From Siphonodentalium dalli (lineage: Eukaryota; Mollusca; Scaphopoda; Gadilida; Siphonodentaliidae), in the NCBI GenBank assembly GCA_032622095.1, contig CP136062.1, forward strand, positions 13,729,710-13,793,709: 64,000 bases of DNA. The letters are read 5' to 3'. Positions within the stretch are counted from its first letter, which is position 1; each line of letters starts with the position of its first letter. The position numbers and the translations under genes were made by a program. Positions 46,177 to 58,500 of this stretch are shown piece after piece. Under the pieces are notes generated by a model. The model saw only the letters and a list, made by a program, of their open reading frames with translations, made no database searches and was not told where the DNA came from.

Positions 46177-47960
46177 ACGTACAGAAGCACAATAAGACTA
46201 AGCAAGAAAACGTACTATTGTGATATATTGGAACAAAACAAGAGAGATATAAAGGCTACCTGGAGGATATTGAATGGAGCGATCAATAAAACTTCTAATG
46301 CATACTCAATTCCTTCTATATTTGTAGATAACCAGATAAAAATCACTCATATAACCGATATAGCAGAAAAGTTTAATGATTATTTTTCAAGTATTGGTCA
46401 ACAAACAAATGAAAGAGTCATACACGAACATTGTGCAAATTACACAGATTATCTTCTTTACAGGGAATCAGATGTATTAAAATTAGCCCCCCACTAATGA
46501 ACAAGAAATCATACTGATTTGCCTAAATTTTAAAAGCAAAAATAGCAAAGAGGTGCATGGTTTAACGAGTAAGACAATGAAGGCACGGTAGAAGAGATAG
46601 CAATCGCCCTAAAACATATATTCAATTTATCACTCAAATATGGCATATTTCCCCAAAAAATGAAATTGTCCCGAGTTGTCCCGATCTACAAAAGCGGTAA
46701 TAACGGTGAATTCAGTAATTATAGACCCATTAGTATATTGCCTTGTTTCTCAAAAATATTGGAAAAAATAATATCTAAAAGATTGGTAGATTTCTTAAAT
46801 GATAACGATACCCTGTATGAACATCAGTATGGTTTCAGAAAAAGTCACTCAACAATACATCCCGTTATGCACTTTCTTGAAGATGTAGTCGAACAAAATG
46901 ATGAACCCACTCGAGACTCCACCTTAGCCATTTTCATTGAACTTTCAAAAGCTTTTGATACAATTAGTCATGATATCCTACTAAGTAAAATGGATCACTA
47001 TGCAACGTGGCATTGCGAATGATTGGTTCAGAGACTATCTGTCCGAAAGACGACAGTTTACTGACTGCAATGGTAGTATTTCTAGTCTTAAGTGTATCCT
47101 CAACGGAGTGCCCCAGGGCTCCATACTCGGTCCGACAATTTTCCTCATTTACGTGAATGATATGTCTGCTGCAACTTCATTGAAATTGTTATCATTCGCC
47201 GATGATACTACGCTATACACATCCGGCAATAACGGCCATCTTATTGAAAACATCGTGAACAATGAGCTAAAAGATGTCTACAAATGGTGTTGTTGTAACT
47301 GCCTATCCATAAACAAAACTAAAAGTAAATATATGCTTCTTCATCCAAAAAACAATGACGACAAATGGAATTTTCTAAAGATATACATAAACGACGTAGA
47401 ACTCAAGCGTGCTGGAAACAAAGGTGATGAAAGATCCCTAAAATTGCTCGGAATTACAATCGATGAAAACCTCACGTTTAAAGACCATACCTCGGCGATA
47501 TGTTCTAAAATGGCAAGAGCCCTATATGGTATGAACAAGATGAGGAATTTATTTCCAGGAGATGCCCTTCGAACGCTATATTATGCCTTAATTCAAAGCC
47601 GTCTGGTCTATGGAATTCAAATTTGGGGGCACTCAGTGTCATACAATAACCCCTTCCTACTACAAAAGAGAGCTATCAGAACAATAAGCTATGCCAAATA
47701 CAACAGCCACACTGAACCCTTATTAAAAAAAAAGAAATATTTTGAAATTCAGAGATTTGCATGCCTGTCATGTTAGTCTGTTTATGTATGATTGGACACA
47801 TTTTAACCTACCGGCATCATTTCTAACATCATTTGACAACAAAATATCAATCACAAGACAATCTGGATGCATTAGGGAAATTAAATCACGAACGAAATTC
47901 TCAGAGGTTTTACCCAAACATTCATTCCATGATTATGGAATGAAACTGACAAAAAACTAA
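46177..47960 (+). pseudogene. LINE reverse transcriptase, broken by frameshifts
   Basis: Reads in pieces. The pre-RT segment 'RLSKKTYYCDILEQNK' through 'EKFNDYFSSIGQQ' ends at a stop at 46495. RT resumes at about 46655: 'SRVVPIYKSG', 'YRPISILPCFSKILEK', 'HQYGFRKSHST', then motif A as 'FIELSKAFDTISHD', where the first catalytic aspartate is glutamate. A frameshift near 47000 leads to 'GVPQGSILGPTIFLIYVND' and motif C 'FADDTTLY' (intact), then 'LGITIDENLTFKDH' and 'SRLVYGIQIWG'. A last frameshift near 47740 leads to the tail ending at 47960. Endonuclease is missing. Clade by motif resemblance is CR1/Jockey. It is not functional. Confidence 0.92.
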
Positions 47961-48476
47961 AATCAATTGAAAGCCGACAAAACTTTAAATATCAAATGAA
48001 GGTCAAGGTTATCAATGCGTATGATGCAACCTTTAAATGTAAAAACCAAAACTTGCAGAGAATGTTTTCCTCCAAAAAGCTCATATTAAACTACCCGGTC
48101 GTGAGTGCTGATTACCCTGAAAACTCACCCTTATTGGACCCTGCTAACACGATTTAAATATCACATACGCATTATCATTGTTACTTAAGCAGGGTCTAAC
48201 TTACTATTAGAAAGTGTTCTTTAAATTGCCGTGAAAACGCCTACATAGCCATAACTATACGGTACAATGTACTTAATACAATATTTTGATATTATAAATT
48301 ACAGTATTTTCTTATTAACAAATCAACGTGGGATTATGCCATTGATATATTAGTTATTATATTGACAACGGGGGTGACAGGAAGACAGCCAATCCTGGTT
48401 ATGCCACACCCACACAATAATTACACTTGATTTTTGATATATTATTGTTGATTTGTTGTAAACTAATTATTGTGTG

Positions 48477-48482
48477 AATAAA
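48477..48482 (+). promoter_or_regulatory. polyadenylation-signal-like AATAAA of the LINE
   Basis: AATAAA immediately before the terminal 'catctac' repeats; position fits the LINE 3' end. Confidence 0.55.
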
Positions 48483-48575
48483 ACATCTACATCTACAACA
48501 TATATGTCGTTCCACTCGCGAACCGTACGGCGACATATATGTCGTTCTACTTGCCAAAGGGTTAAAGACCCTGTG

Positions 48576-48641
48576 CCAGTGCAATATCTTATATATGCAA
48601 GTTGCCCATAGGGAGCCTTGCATATATAATAGAATGCACTG
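48576..48641. repeat. 65-bp hairpin element HP, copy 4
   Basis: 'ccagtgcaatatcttatat' facing 'atataatagaatgcactg' around 'gcccatagggagc'. A truncated fifth copy lies at 48672-48710 ('caatgcattctcttataaat'). Just upstream, 'cgacatatatgtcg' (48530-48543) is a separate 14-bp palindrome, with 'catatatgtcgttc' repeated twice. Confidence 0.88.
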
Positions 48642-48710
48642 ACTTACAAGATCAAAGTAACTATTGTTAGGCCAATGCATTCTCTTATAAATACGAGGCA
48701 CCCTATGGGG

Positions 48711-48955
48711 AAAATTACATTTCAATGACCCATTGACCAGTCTATTTTGATCAAATTGGACAATATAAATCACCTCGTAATATAAAAATCTAAATCACCT
48801 CGTAACTTCTTCAATGTTTAGAACTGTCTATAACAGTTTATGTTAGGAAGAATAAGATATAAAACATAAAATTTGCCCTCCCGCCCCATTTTTCTAAAAA
48901 AATAATTGGAATGTAAATCAAGTCATTTATTTATATTGGCCTAATAGTCATTTGC
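48711..48955. other. unassigned AT-rich sequence
   Basis: A short duplication 'taaatcacctcgtaa' (48769 and 48792); nothing else recognised. Confidence 0.4.
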
Positions 48956-49165
48956 AGAATGAGGTCCCCAGAGGGTGAATTTAGAGATGCTATCACACAT
49001 AGCGGGCTAGCATTACTAAATTCACCCTCTGGGGACCTCATTCTGCTAAGGCCCTCAACTGCTGTTGAAGTTGGTGATGTTCACCCATTGGGCACCTCAA
49101 TTATGAATTTTATCTTCGGCAAATTAGGGGATATAGAAACTTCCTAGAAAGGAAATGTAACTAAA
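48956..49165. mobile_element. hairpin/foldback element FB, copy 2 (shorter)
   Basis: Hairpin 48956-49044, then 'gctaaggccctcaactgctg' joined straight to 'ttgaagttggtgatgttcac' and the same interior as copy 1. Relative to copy 1 it lacks the 'agatctaggatcagattgaa' part of the inverted repeat. The 62-codon frame across it (48959-49147) is incidental. Confidence 0.85.
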
Positions 49166-49430
49166 ATCAACAGGTATCTTTGTATATTATATGAATGTCT
49201 TGTTTGTCTTGATTAAATTTCATATGACATCCGATATATCTTACCTTATCCTTTGGTTCGACATAATCTTTGACGAAATCCCACGAAAAATCGGCATTCT
49301 TTGGCTTCGGTGCAGAATCTGGAATCGATTGAATGCCAAATAAGTAACAAATACCTCAATGGAGTATCATTGATTTAGATGGTGTAAAATTGATGGCTTA
49401 TAGTTTGTATTCGGACAGCAAGTCATTTGC
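49166..49430. other. unassigned sequence
   Basis: Nothing identifiable between two FB copies. Confidence 0.4.
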
Positions 49431-49518
49431 AGAATGAGGTCCCCAGTTGGTGAATTTAGTGATGCTACCGCGTACAGAATGCTAGCATCACCAAATTACC
49501 ATATGGGAACCTCATTCT
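49431..49518. repeat. FB hairpin, copy 3
   Basis: 'agaatgaggtccccagttgg' facing 'atatgggaacctcattct', preceded as in copies 1 and 2 by 'gtcatttg.ag'. Only the hairpin is kept; the minisatellite begins 54 bp later. Confidence 0.85.
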
Positions 49519-49571
49519 ACTTAGGCACAATATCAACAGCATTCTAAGAATACAAGTTCAGACAAAGAATC

Positions 49572-52500
49572 ATCCCAGGATGTACGATTCTATGTCTCAG
49601 GATGTACGATTCTATGTCTCAGGATGTACGATTCTATGTCTCAGGATGTACGATTCTATGTCTCAGGATGTACGATTCTATGTCTCAGGATGTACGATTC
49701 TATGTCTCAGGATGTACGATTCTATGTCTCAGGATGTATGATTCTATACCCAGGATGTACGATTCTATGTCTCAGGATGTACGATTCTATGTCCCAGGAT
49801 GTACGATTATATGTCTCAGGATGTATGATTATATGTCACAGGATGTATGATTCGATGTCTCATGATGTACGATTCTATGTCTCAGGATGTACGATTCTAT
49901 GTCTCAGGATGTACGATTCTATGTCTCAGGATGTACGATTGTATGTCTCAGGATGTACGATTCTATGTCCCAGGATGTACGATTATATGTCTCAGGATGT
50001 ACGATTCTATGTCTCAGGATGTACGATTCTATTTCCCAGGATGTATGATTCTATGTCTCAGGATGTACGATTCTATGTCTCAGGATGTATAATTCTATGA
50101 CTCAGGATATACGATTCTATGTCTCAGGATGTACGATTATATGTCTCAGGATGTATGCTTCTATGTCTCAGGATGTACGATTCTATGTCTCAGGATGTAT
50201 GATTCTATGTCTCAGGATGTACGATTATATGTCCCAGGATGTACGATTCTATGTCTCAGGATGTACGATTCTATATCCCAGGATGTAAGATTATATGTCC
50301 CAGGATGTACGATTCTATGTCTCAGGGTGTAAGATTATATGTCCCAGGATGTACGATTCTATGTCCCAGGATGTATGATTATATGTCCCAGGATGTATGC
50401 TTCTATGTCTCAGGATGTACGATTCTATGTCTCAGGATGTATGATTCTATGTCTCATGATGTAAGATTCTATGACTCAGGATGTATGATTCTATGTCTCA
50501 TGGTGTATGAATCTATATCTCAGTATGTATGATTCTATGTCCCAGGATGTATGATTCTATGTCTCAGGATGTACGATTCTATGTCTCAGGATGTATGATT
50601 CTATGTCTCAGGATGTATGATTCTGTGAATCAGGATGTGTGATTCTATGTCTCAGGATGTACGATTCTATGTCTCAGGATGTATGATTCTATGTCCCAGG
50701 ATGTATGATTCTATGTCTCAGGATGTACGATTCTATGTCCCAGGATGTACGATTCTATGACTCAGGATGTACGATTCTATGTCTCAGGATGTACGATTCT
50801 ATGTCTCAGGATATACGATTCTATGTCTCAGGATGTACGATTCTATGTCTCAGGATGTACGATTCTATGTCCCAGGATGTACGATTCTATGTCCCAGGAT
50901 GTATGATTATATGTCACAGGATGTAAGATTATATGTCCCAGGATGTACGATTCTATGTCTCAGGATGTACGATTCTATGTACAAGGATGTATGATTCTAT
51001 TTCCCAGGATGTATGATTCTATGTCTCAGGATGTACGATTCTATGTCCAAGGATGTACGATTCTATGTCTCAGGATGTACGATTCTATATCCCAGGATGT
51101 AAGATTATATGTCCCAGGATGTACGATTCTATGTCCCAGGATGTATGATTATATGTCCCAGGATGTATGCTTCTATGTCTCAGGATGTACGATTCTATGT
51201 CTCAGGATGTATGATTCTATGTCTCAGGATGTATGATTCTATGACTCAGGATGTATGATTCTATGTCTCAGGATGTACGATTCTATGTCTCAGGATGTAT
51301 GATTATATGTCCCAGGATGTATGATTCTATGTCTCAGGATGTACGATTCTATGTCCCAGGATGTACGATTCTATGACTCAGGATGTACGATTCTATGTCT
51401 CAGGATGTACGATTCTATGTCTCAGGATATACGATTCTATGTCTCAGGATGTACGATTCTATGTCTCAGGATGTACGATTCTATGTCCCAGGATGTACGA
51501 TTCTATGTCCCAGGATGTATGATTATATGTCACAGGATGTAAGATTGTATGTCCCAGGATGTACGATTCTATGTCTCAGGATGTACGATTCTATGTACAA
51601 GGATGTACGATTCTATTTCCCAGGATGTATGATTCTATGTCTCAGGATGTACGATTCTATGTCTAAGGATGTACGATTCTATGTCCCAGGATGTATGATT
51701 CTATGTCCCAGGATGTACGATTCTATGTCCCAGGATGTATGATTATATGTCCAAGGATGTACGATTCTATGTCTCAGGATGTATGATTCTATGTCCCAGG
51801 ATGTACGATTCCATGTCCCAGGATGTATGATTCTATGTCCCAGGATGTACGATTCTATGTCTCAGGATGTACGATTCTATGTCCAAGGATGTACGATTCT
51901 ATGTCCCAGGATGTATGATTCTATGTCTCAGGATGTACGATTCTATGTCCCAGGATGTACGATTCTATGTCCAAGGATGTATGATTCTATGTCTCAGGAT
52001 GTACGATTCTATGTCCCAGGATGTATGATTCTATACCCAGGATGTACGATTCTATGTCCAAGGATGTATGATTCTATGTCTCAGGATGTAAGATTCTATG
52101 TCCCAGGATGTATGATTCTATACCCAGGATGTACGATTCTATGTCCAAGGATGTATGATTCTATGTCTCAGGATGTAAGATTCTATGTCCCAGGATGTAC
52201 GATTCTATTTCCCAGGATGTATGATTCTATACCCAGGATGTACGATTCTATGTCCAAGGATGTATGATTCTATGTCTCAGGATGTAAGATTCTATGTCCC
52301 AGGATGTACGATTCAATTTCCAAGGATGTATGATTCTATGCCTCAGGATGTAAGATTCTATGTCTCAGGATGTACGATTCTATTTCCCAGGATGTATGAT
52401 TCTATACCCAGGATGTACGATTCTATGTCCAAGGATGTATGATTCTATGTCGCAGGATGTAAGATTCTCTGTCTCAGGGTGTACGATTGTATGTCTCAGG

Positions 52501-55500
52501 ATGTACGATTATATGTCCCAGGATGTACGATTCTATGTCCCAGGATGTATGATTCTATACCCAGGATGTACGATTCTATGTCCAAGGATGTATGATTCTA
52601 TGTCCCAGGATGTTTGATTCTATGTCCCAGGATGTATGATTCTATACCCAGGATGTACGATTCTATGTCTCAGGATGTATGATTCTATGTCCCAGGATGT
52701 ACGATTCTATGTCCCAGGATGTATGATTCTATACCCAGGATGTACGATTATATGTCCAAGGATGTATGATTCTATGTCTCAGGATGTAAGATTGTATGTC
52801 CCAGGATGTACGATTCTATGTCCCAGGATGTATGATTCTATACCCAGGATGTACGATTCTATGTCCAAGGATGTATGATTCTATGTCGCAGGATGTAAGA
52901 TTCTATGTCTCAGAATGTACGATTGTATGTCTCAGGATGTACGATTATATGTCCCAGGATGTACGATTCTATGTCCAAGGATGTATAATTCTATCTACCA
53001 GGATGTATGATTATATGTCCCAAGATGTATGATTCTATACCCAGGATGTACGATTCTATGTCTCAGGATGTATGATTCTATGTCCCAGGATGTACGATTC
53101 TATGTCCCAGGATGTACGATTCTATGTCCCAGGATGTATGATTCTATTTCCCAGGATGTACGATTCTATGTCTCAGGATGTACGATTCTATGTCTCAGTA
53201 TGTACGATTCTATGTCTCAGGATGTACGATTCTATGTCCCAGGATGTATGATTCTATGTCTCAGGATGTATGATTCTATGTCTCAGGATGTACGATTCTA
53301 TGTTCCAGGATGTATGATTCTATGTCTCAGGATGTATGATTCTATGTCTCAGGATGTATGATTCTATGTCTCAGAATGTACGATTCTATGTCTCAGGATG
53401 TACGATTCTATGTCTCAGGATGTACGATTCTATGTCTCAGGATGTACGATTCTATGTCTCAGGATGTACGATTCTATGTCTCAGGATGTATGATTCCATG
53501 TCCCAGGATGTACGATTCTATATCTCAGGATGTACGATTCTATGACTCAGGATGTATGATGCTTTGTCCCAGGATGTAAGATTGTATGTCTCAGGATGTA
53601 TGATTCTATTCCCAGGATGTACGATTCTATACCCAGGATGTACGATTCTATGTCCAATGATGTATGATTCTATGTCTCAGGATGTAAGATTGTATGTCCC
53701 AGGATGTACGATTGTATGTCCCAGGATGTATGATTCTATACCCAGGATGTACGATTCTATGTCCAAGGATGTATGATTCTATGTCGCAGGATGTAATATT
53801 CTATGTCTCAGGATGTACGATTGTATATCCCAGGATGTACGATTATATGTCCCAGGATGTACGATTCTATGTCCAAGGATGTATAATTCTATCTCCCAGG
53901 ATGTATGATTCTATGTCCCAGGATGTATGATTCTATGTCCCAGGATGTATGATTCTATACCCAGGATGTAAGATTCTATGTCCCAGGATGTATGATTCTA
54001 TTTCCCAGGATGTATGATTTTATACCCAGGATGTACGATTCTATGTCCAAGGATGTATGATTCTATGTCTCAGGATGTACGATTCTATTTCCCAGGATGT
54101 ATGATTTTATACCCAGGATGTACGATTCTATGTCCAAGGATGTATGATTCTATGTCTCAGGATGTACGATTGTATGTCCCAGGATGTACGATTGTATGTC
54201 CCAGGATGTACGATTCTATTTCCCAGGATGTACGATTCTATGTCTCAGGATGTACGATTCTATGTCTCAGGATGTACGATTCTATGTCTCAGGATGTACG
54301 ATTCTATGTCCCAGGATGTATGATTCTATGTCTCAGGATGTACGATTCTATGTCTCAGGATGTACGATTCTATGTCTCAGGATGTACGATTCTATGTCTC
54401 AGGATGTACGATTCTATGTCTCAGGATGTACGATTCTATGTCTCAGGATGTACGATTCTATGTCTCAGGATGTGCGATTATATGTCTCAGGATGTATGAT
54501 TATATGTCCCAGGATGTACGATTGCATGTCTCAGGATGTACGATTCTATGTCCCAGGATGTATGAATCTATTTCCCAGGATGTACGATTCTATGTCCCAG
54601 GATGTATGATTCTATGTCCCAGGATGTATGATTCCATGTCTCAGGATGTACGGTTCAATGTCTCAGGATGTAAGATTATATGTCCCAGGATGTATGATTC
54701 TATGTCTCAGGATGTACGATTTTATGTCTCAGGATGTATGATTATATTTCCCAGGATGTACGATTCTATGTCTCAGGATGTATGATTCCATGTCCCAGGA
54801 TGTATGATTCTATTTCCCAGGATGTACGATTCTATGTCTCAGGATGTATGATTCCATGTCCCAGGATGTACGATTCTATGACTCAGGATATACGATTCTA
54901 TGACTCAGGATGTATGATTCTATGTCTCAGGATGTATGATTCTATGTCCCAGGATGTACGATTCTATGTCCCAGGATGTACGATTCTATGTCCCAGGATG
55001 TATGATTATATACCCAGGATGTAAGATTCTATGTCCCACGATGTATGATTCTATACCCAGGATGTACGATTCTATGTCCAAGGATGTATGATTCTATGTC
55101 TCAGGATGTAAGATTCTATGTCCCAGGATGTACGATTATATGTCTCAGGATGCATGATTATATGTCCCAGGATGTACGATTCCATGTCTCAGGATGTACG
55201 ATTCTATGTCCCAGGATGTATGAATCTATTTCCCAGGATGTACGATTCTATGTCCCAGGATGTATGATTCTATGTCCCAGGATGTATGATTCCATGTCTC
55301 AGGATGTACGGTTCAATGTCTCAGGATGTAAGATTATATGTCCCAGGATGTATGATTCTATGTCTCAGGATGTACGATTTTATGTCTCAGGATGTATGAT
55401 TCTATTTCCCAGGATGTACGATTCTATGTCTCAGGATGTATGATTCCATGTCCCAGGATGTACGATTCTATGTCTCAGGATGTATGATTCCATGTCCCAG

Positions 55501-58500
55501 GATGTATGATGCTATGTCCCAGGATGTACGATTCTATGTCCCAGGATGTATTATTCTATGTCTCAGGATGTACGATTCTATGTCTCAGGATGTACGATTC
55601 TATGTCTCAGGATGTACGATTCTATGTCTCAGGATGTACGATTCTATGTCTCAGGATGTACGATTCTATGTCTCAGGATGTACGATTCTATGTCTCAGGA
55701 TGTACGATTCTATGTCTCAGGATGTACGATTCTATGTCCCAGGATGTATGATTCTATGTCACAGGATGTATGATTCTATGTCTCAGGATGTATGATTCTA
55801 TGTCTCAGGATGTACGATTCTATGTCTCAGGATGTATGATTCTATGTCTCAGGATGTATGATTCTATGTCTCAGGGTGTACTATTCTATGTCCCAGGATG
55901 TATGATTCTATGTCACAGGATGTATGATTCTATGTCTCAGGATGTATGATTCTATGTCTCAGGATGTACGATTCTATGTCTCAGGATGTACGATTCTATG
56001 TCTCAGGATGTACGATTCTATGTCTCAGGATGTATGAATCATGTTTCAGGATGTATGATTCTATGAATCAGGATGTATAATTATATGACTCAGGATATAC
56101 GATTCTATGTCTCAGGATGTACGATTCTATGTCTCAGGATGTACGATTCTATGGCTCAGTATGTACGATTCTATGTCTCAGGTTGTACGATTCTATGTCT
56201 CAGGATGTACGATTCTATGTCTCAGGATGTACGATTCTATGTCTCAGGATGTACGATTATATGCTGAGATGTATGATTATATGTCCCAGGATGTACGATT
56301 CCATGTCTCAGGATGTACGATTCTATGTCCCAGGATGTATGATTCTATTTCCCAGGATGTACGATTCTATTTCCCAGGATGTATGATTCTATGTCCCAGG
56401 ATGTATGATTCCATGTCTCAGGATGTACGGTTCAATGTCTCAGGATGTAAGATTATATGTCCCAGGATGTATGATTCTATGTCTCAGGATGTACGAATTT
56501 ATGTCTCAGGATGTATGATTCTATTTCCCAGGATGTACGATTTTATGTCTCAGGATGTATGATTCTATGACTCAGGATGTATGATTCTATGTTCCAGGAT
56601 GTATGATTCTATGGCTCAGTATGTACGATTCTATGATTTAGTATGTACGATTCTATGTCCCAGGATGTACGATTCTATGTCTCAGGATGTACGATTATAT
56701 GTCTCAGGATGTACGATTCTATGTCCCAGGATGTACGATTCTATGTCCCAGGATGTACGATTCTAAGTCTCAGGATGTACGATTCTATGACTCAGGATGT
56801 ACGAGTCTATGACTCATTATGTACGATTCTATGTCCCAGGATGTACGATTCTATGACTCAGGATGTACGATTCTATGACTCAGTATGTACGATTCTATGT
56901 CTCAGGATGTTCGATTCTATGTCTCAGGATGTACGATTCTATGTCTCAGGATGTACGATTCTATGTTACAGGATGTATGATTATATGTCACAGGATGTAT
57001 GATTCTATGTCTCAGGATGTATGATTCTATGTCTCAGGATGTACGATTCTATGTCTCAGGATGTATGATTCTATGTCTCAGGATGTATGATACTATGTCT
57101 CAGGATGTACGATTCTATGTCCCAGGATGTATGATTCTATGTCACAGGATGTATGATTCTATGTCTCAGGATGTATGATTCTATATCTCAGGATGTAAGA
57201 TTATATGTCTCAGGATGTACGATTCTATTTCCCAGGATGTATGATTCTATACCCAGGATGTACGATTCTATGTCCAAGGATGTATGATTCTATGTCGCAG
57301 GATGTAAGATTCTATGTCTCAGGATGTACGATTGTATGTCTCAGGATGTACGATTATATGTCCCAGGATGTACGATTCTATGTCCCAGGATGTATGATTC
57401 TATACCCAGGATGTACGATTCTATGTCCAAGGATGTATGATTCTATGTCCCAGGATGTTTGATTCTATGTCCCAGGATGTATGATTCTATACCCAGGATG
57501 TACGATTCTATGTCTCAGGATGTATGATTCTATGTCCCAGGATGTACGATTCTATGTCCCAGGATGTATGATTCTATACCCAGGATGTACGATTCTATGT
57601 CCAAGGATGTATGATTCTATGTCTCAGGATGTAAGATTGCTTGTCCCAGGATGTACGATTCTATGTCCCAGGATGTATGATTCTATACCCAGGATGTACG
57701 ATTCTATGTCCAAGGATGTATGATTCTATGTCGCAGGATGTAAGATTCTATGTCTCAGAATGTACGATTGTATGTCTGAGGATGTACGATTATATGTCCC
57801 AGGATGTACGATTCTATTCCAAGGATGTATAATTCTATCTACCAGGATGTATGATTCTATGTCCCAGGATGTATGATTCTATACCCAGGATGTACGATTA
57901 TATGTCTCAGGATGTATGATTCTATGTCCCAGGATGTACGATTCTATGTCCCAGGATGTACGATTCTATGTCCCAGGATGTATGATTCTATACCCAGGAT
58001 GTAAGATTCTATGTCCCAGGATGTATGATTCTATACCCAGGATGTACGATTCTATGTCCAATGATGTATGATTCTATGTCTCAGGATGTAAGATTCTATG
58101 TCCCAGGATGTACGATTCTATTTCCCAGGATGTATGATTTTATACCCAGGATGTACGATTCTATGTCCAAGGATGTATGATTCTATGTCTCAGGATGTAC
58201 GATTGTATGTCCCAGGATGTACGATTCTATCTCCCAGGATGTATGATTCTATTTCCCAGGATGTACAATTCTATGTCTCAGGATGTACGATTCTATGTCT
58301 CAGGATGTACGATTCTATGTCTCAGGATGTACGATTCTATGTCCCAGGATGTATGATTCTATGTCTCAGGATGTATGATTTTATGTCTCAGGATGTACGA
58401 TTCTATGTTCCAGGATGTATGATTCTATGTCTCAGGATGTATGATTCTATGTCTCAGGATGTACGATTCTATGTCTCAGAATGTACGATTCTATGTCTCA

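Larger units (their letters stand above)
46177..48497 (+). mobile_element. 5'-truncated LINE (Jockey/CR1-like)
   Basis: Retrotransposon remnant from an internal point of ORF2 to its 3' end. The coding part is described separately. The 3' untranslated region ends with AATAAA (48477-48482) and a short 'catctacatctac' tail (48484-48497), the type of terminal microsatellite used by several LINE clades instead of poly(A). The 5' edge coincides with the end of foldback element FB. Confidence 0.85.
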
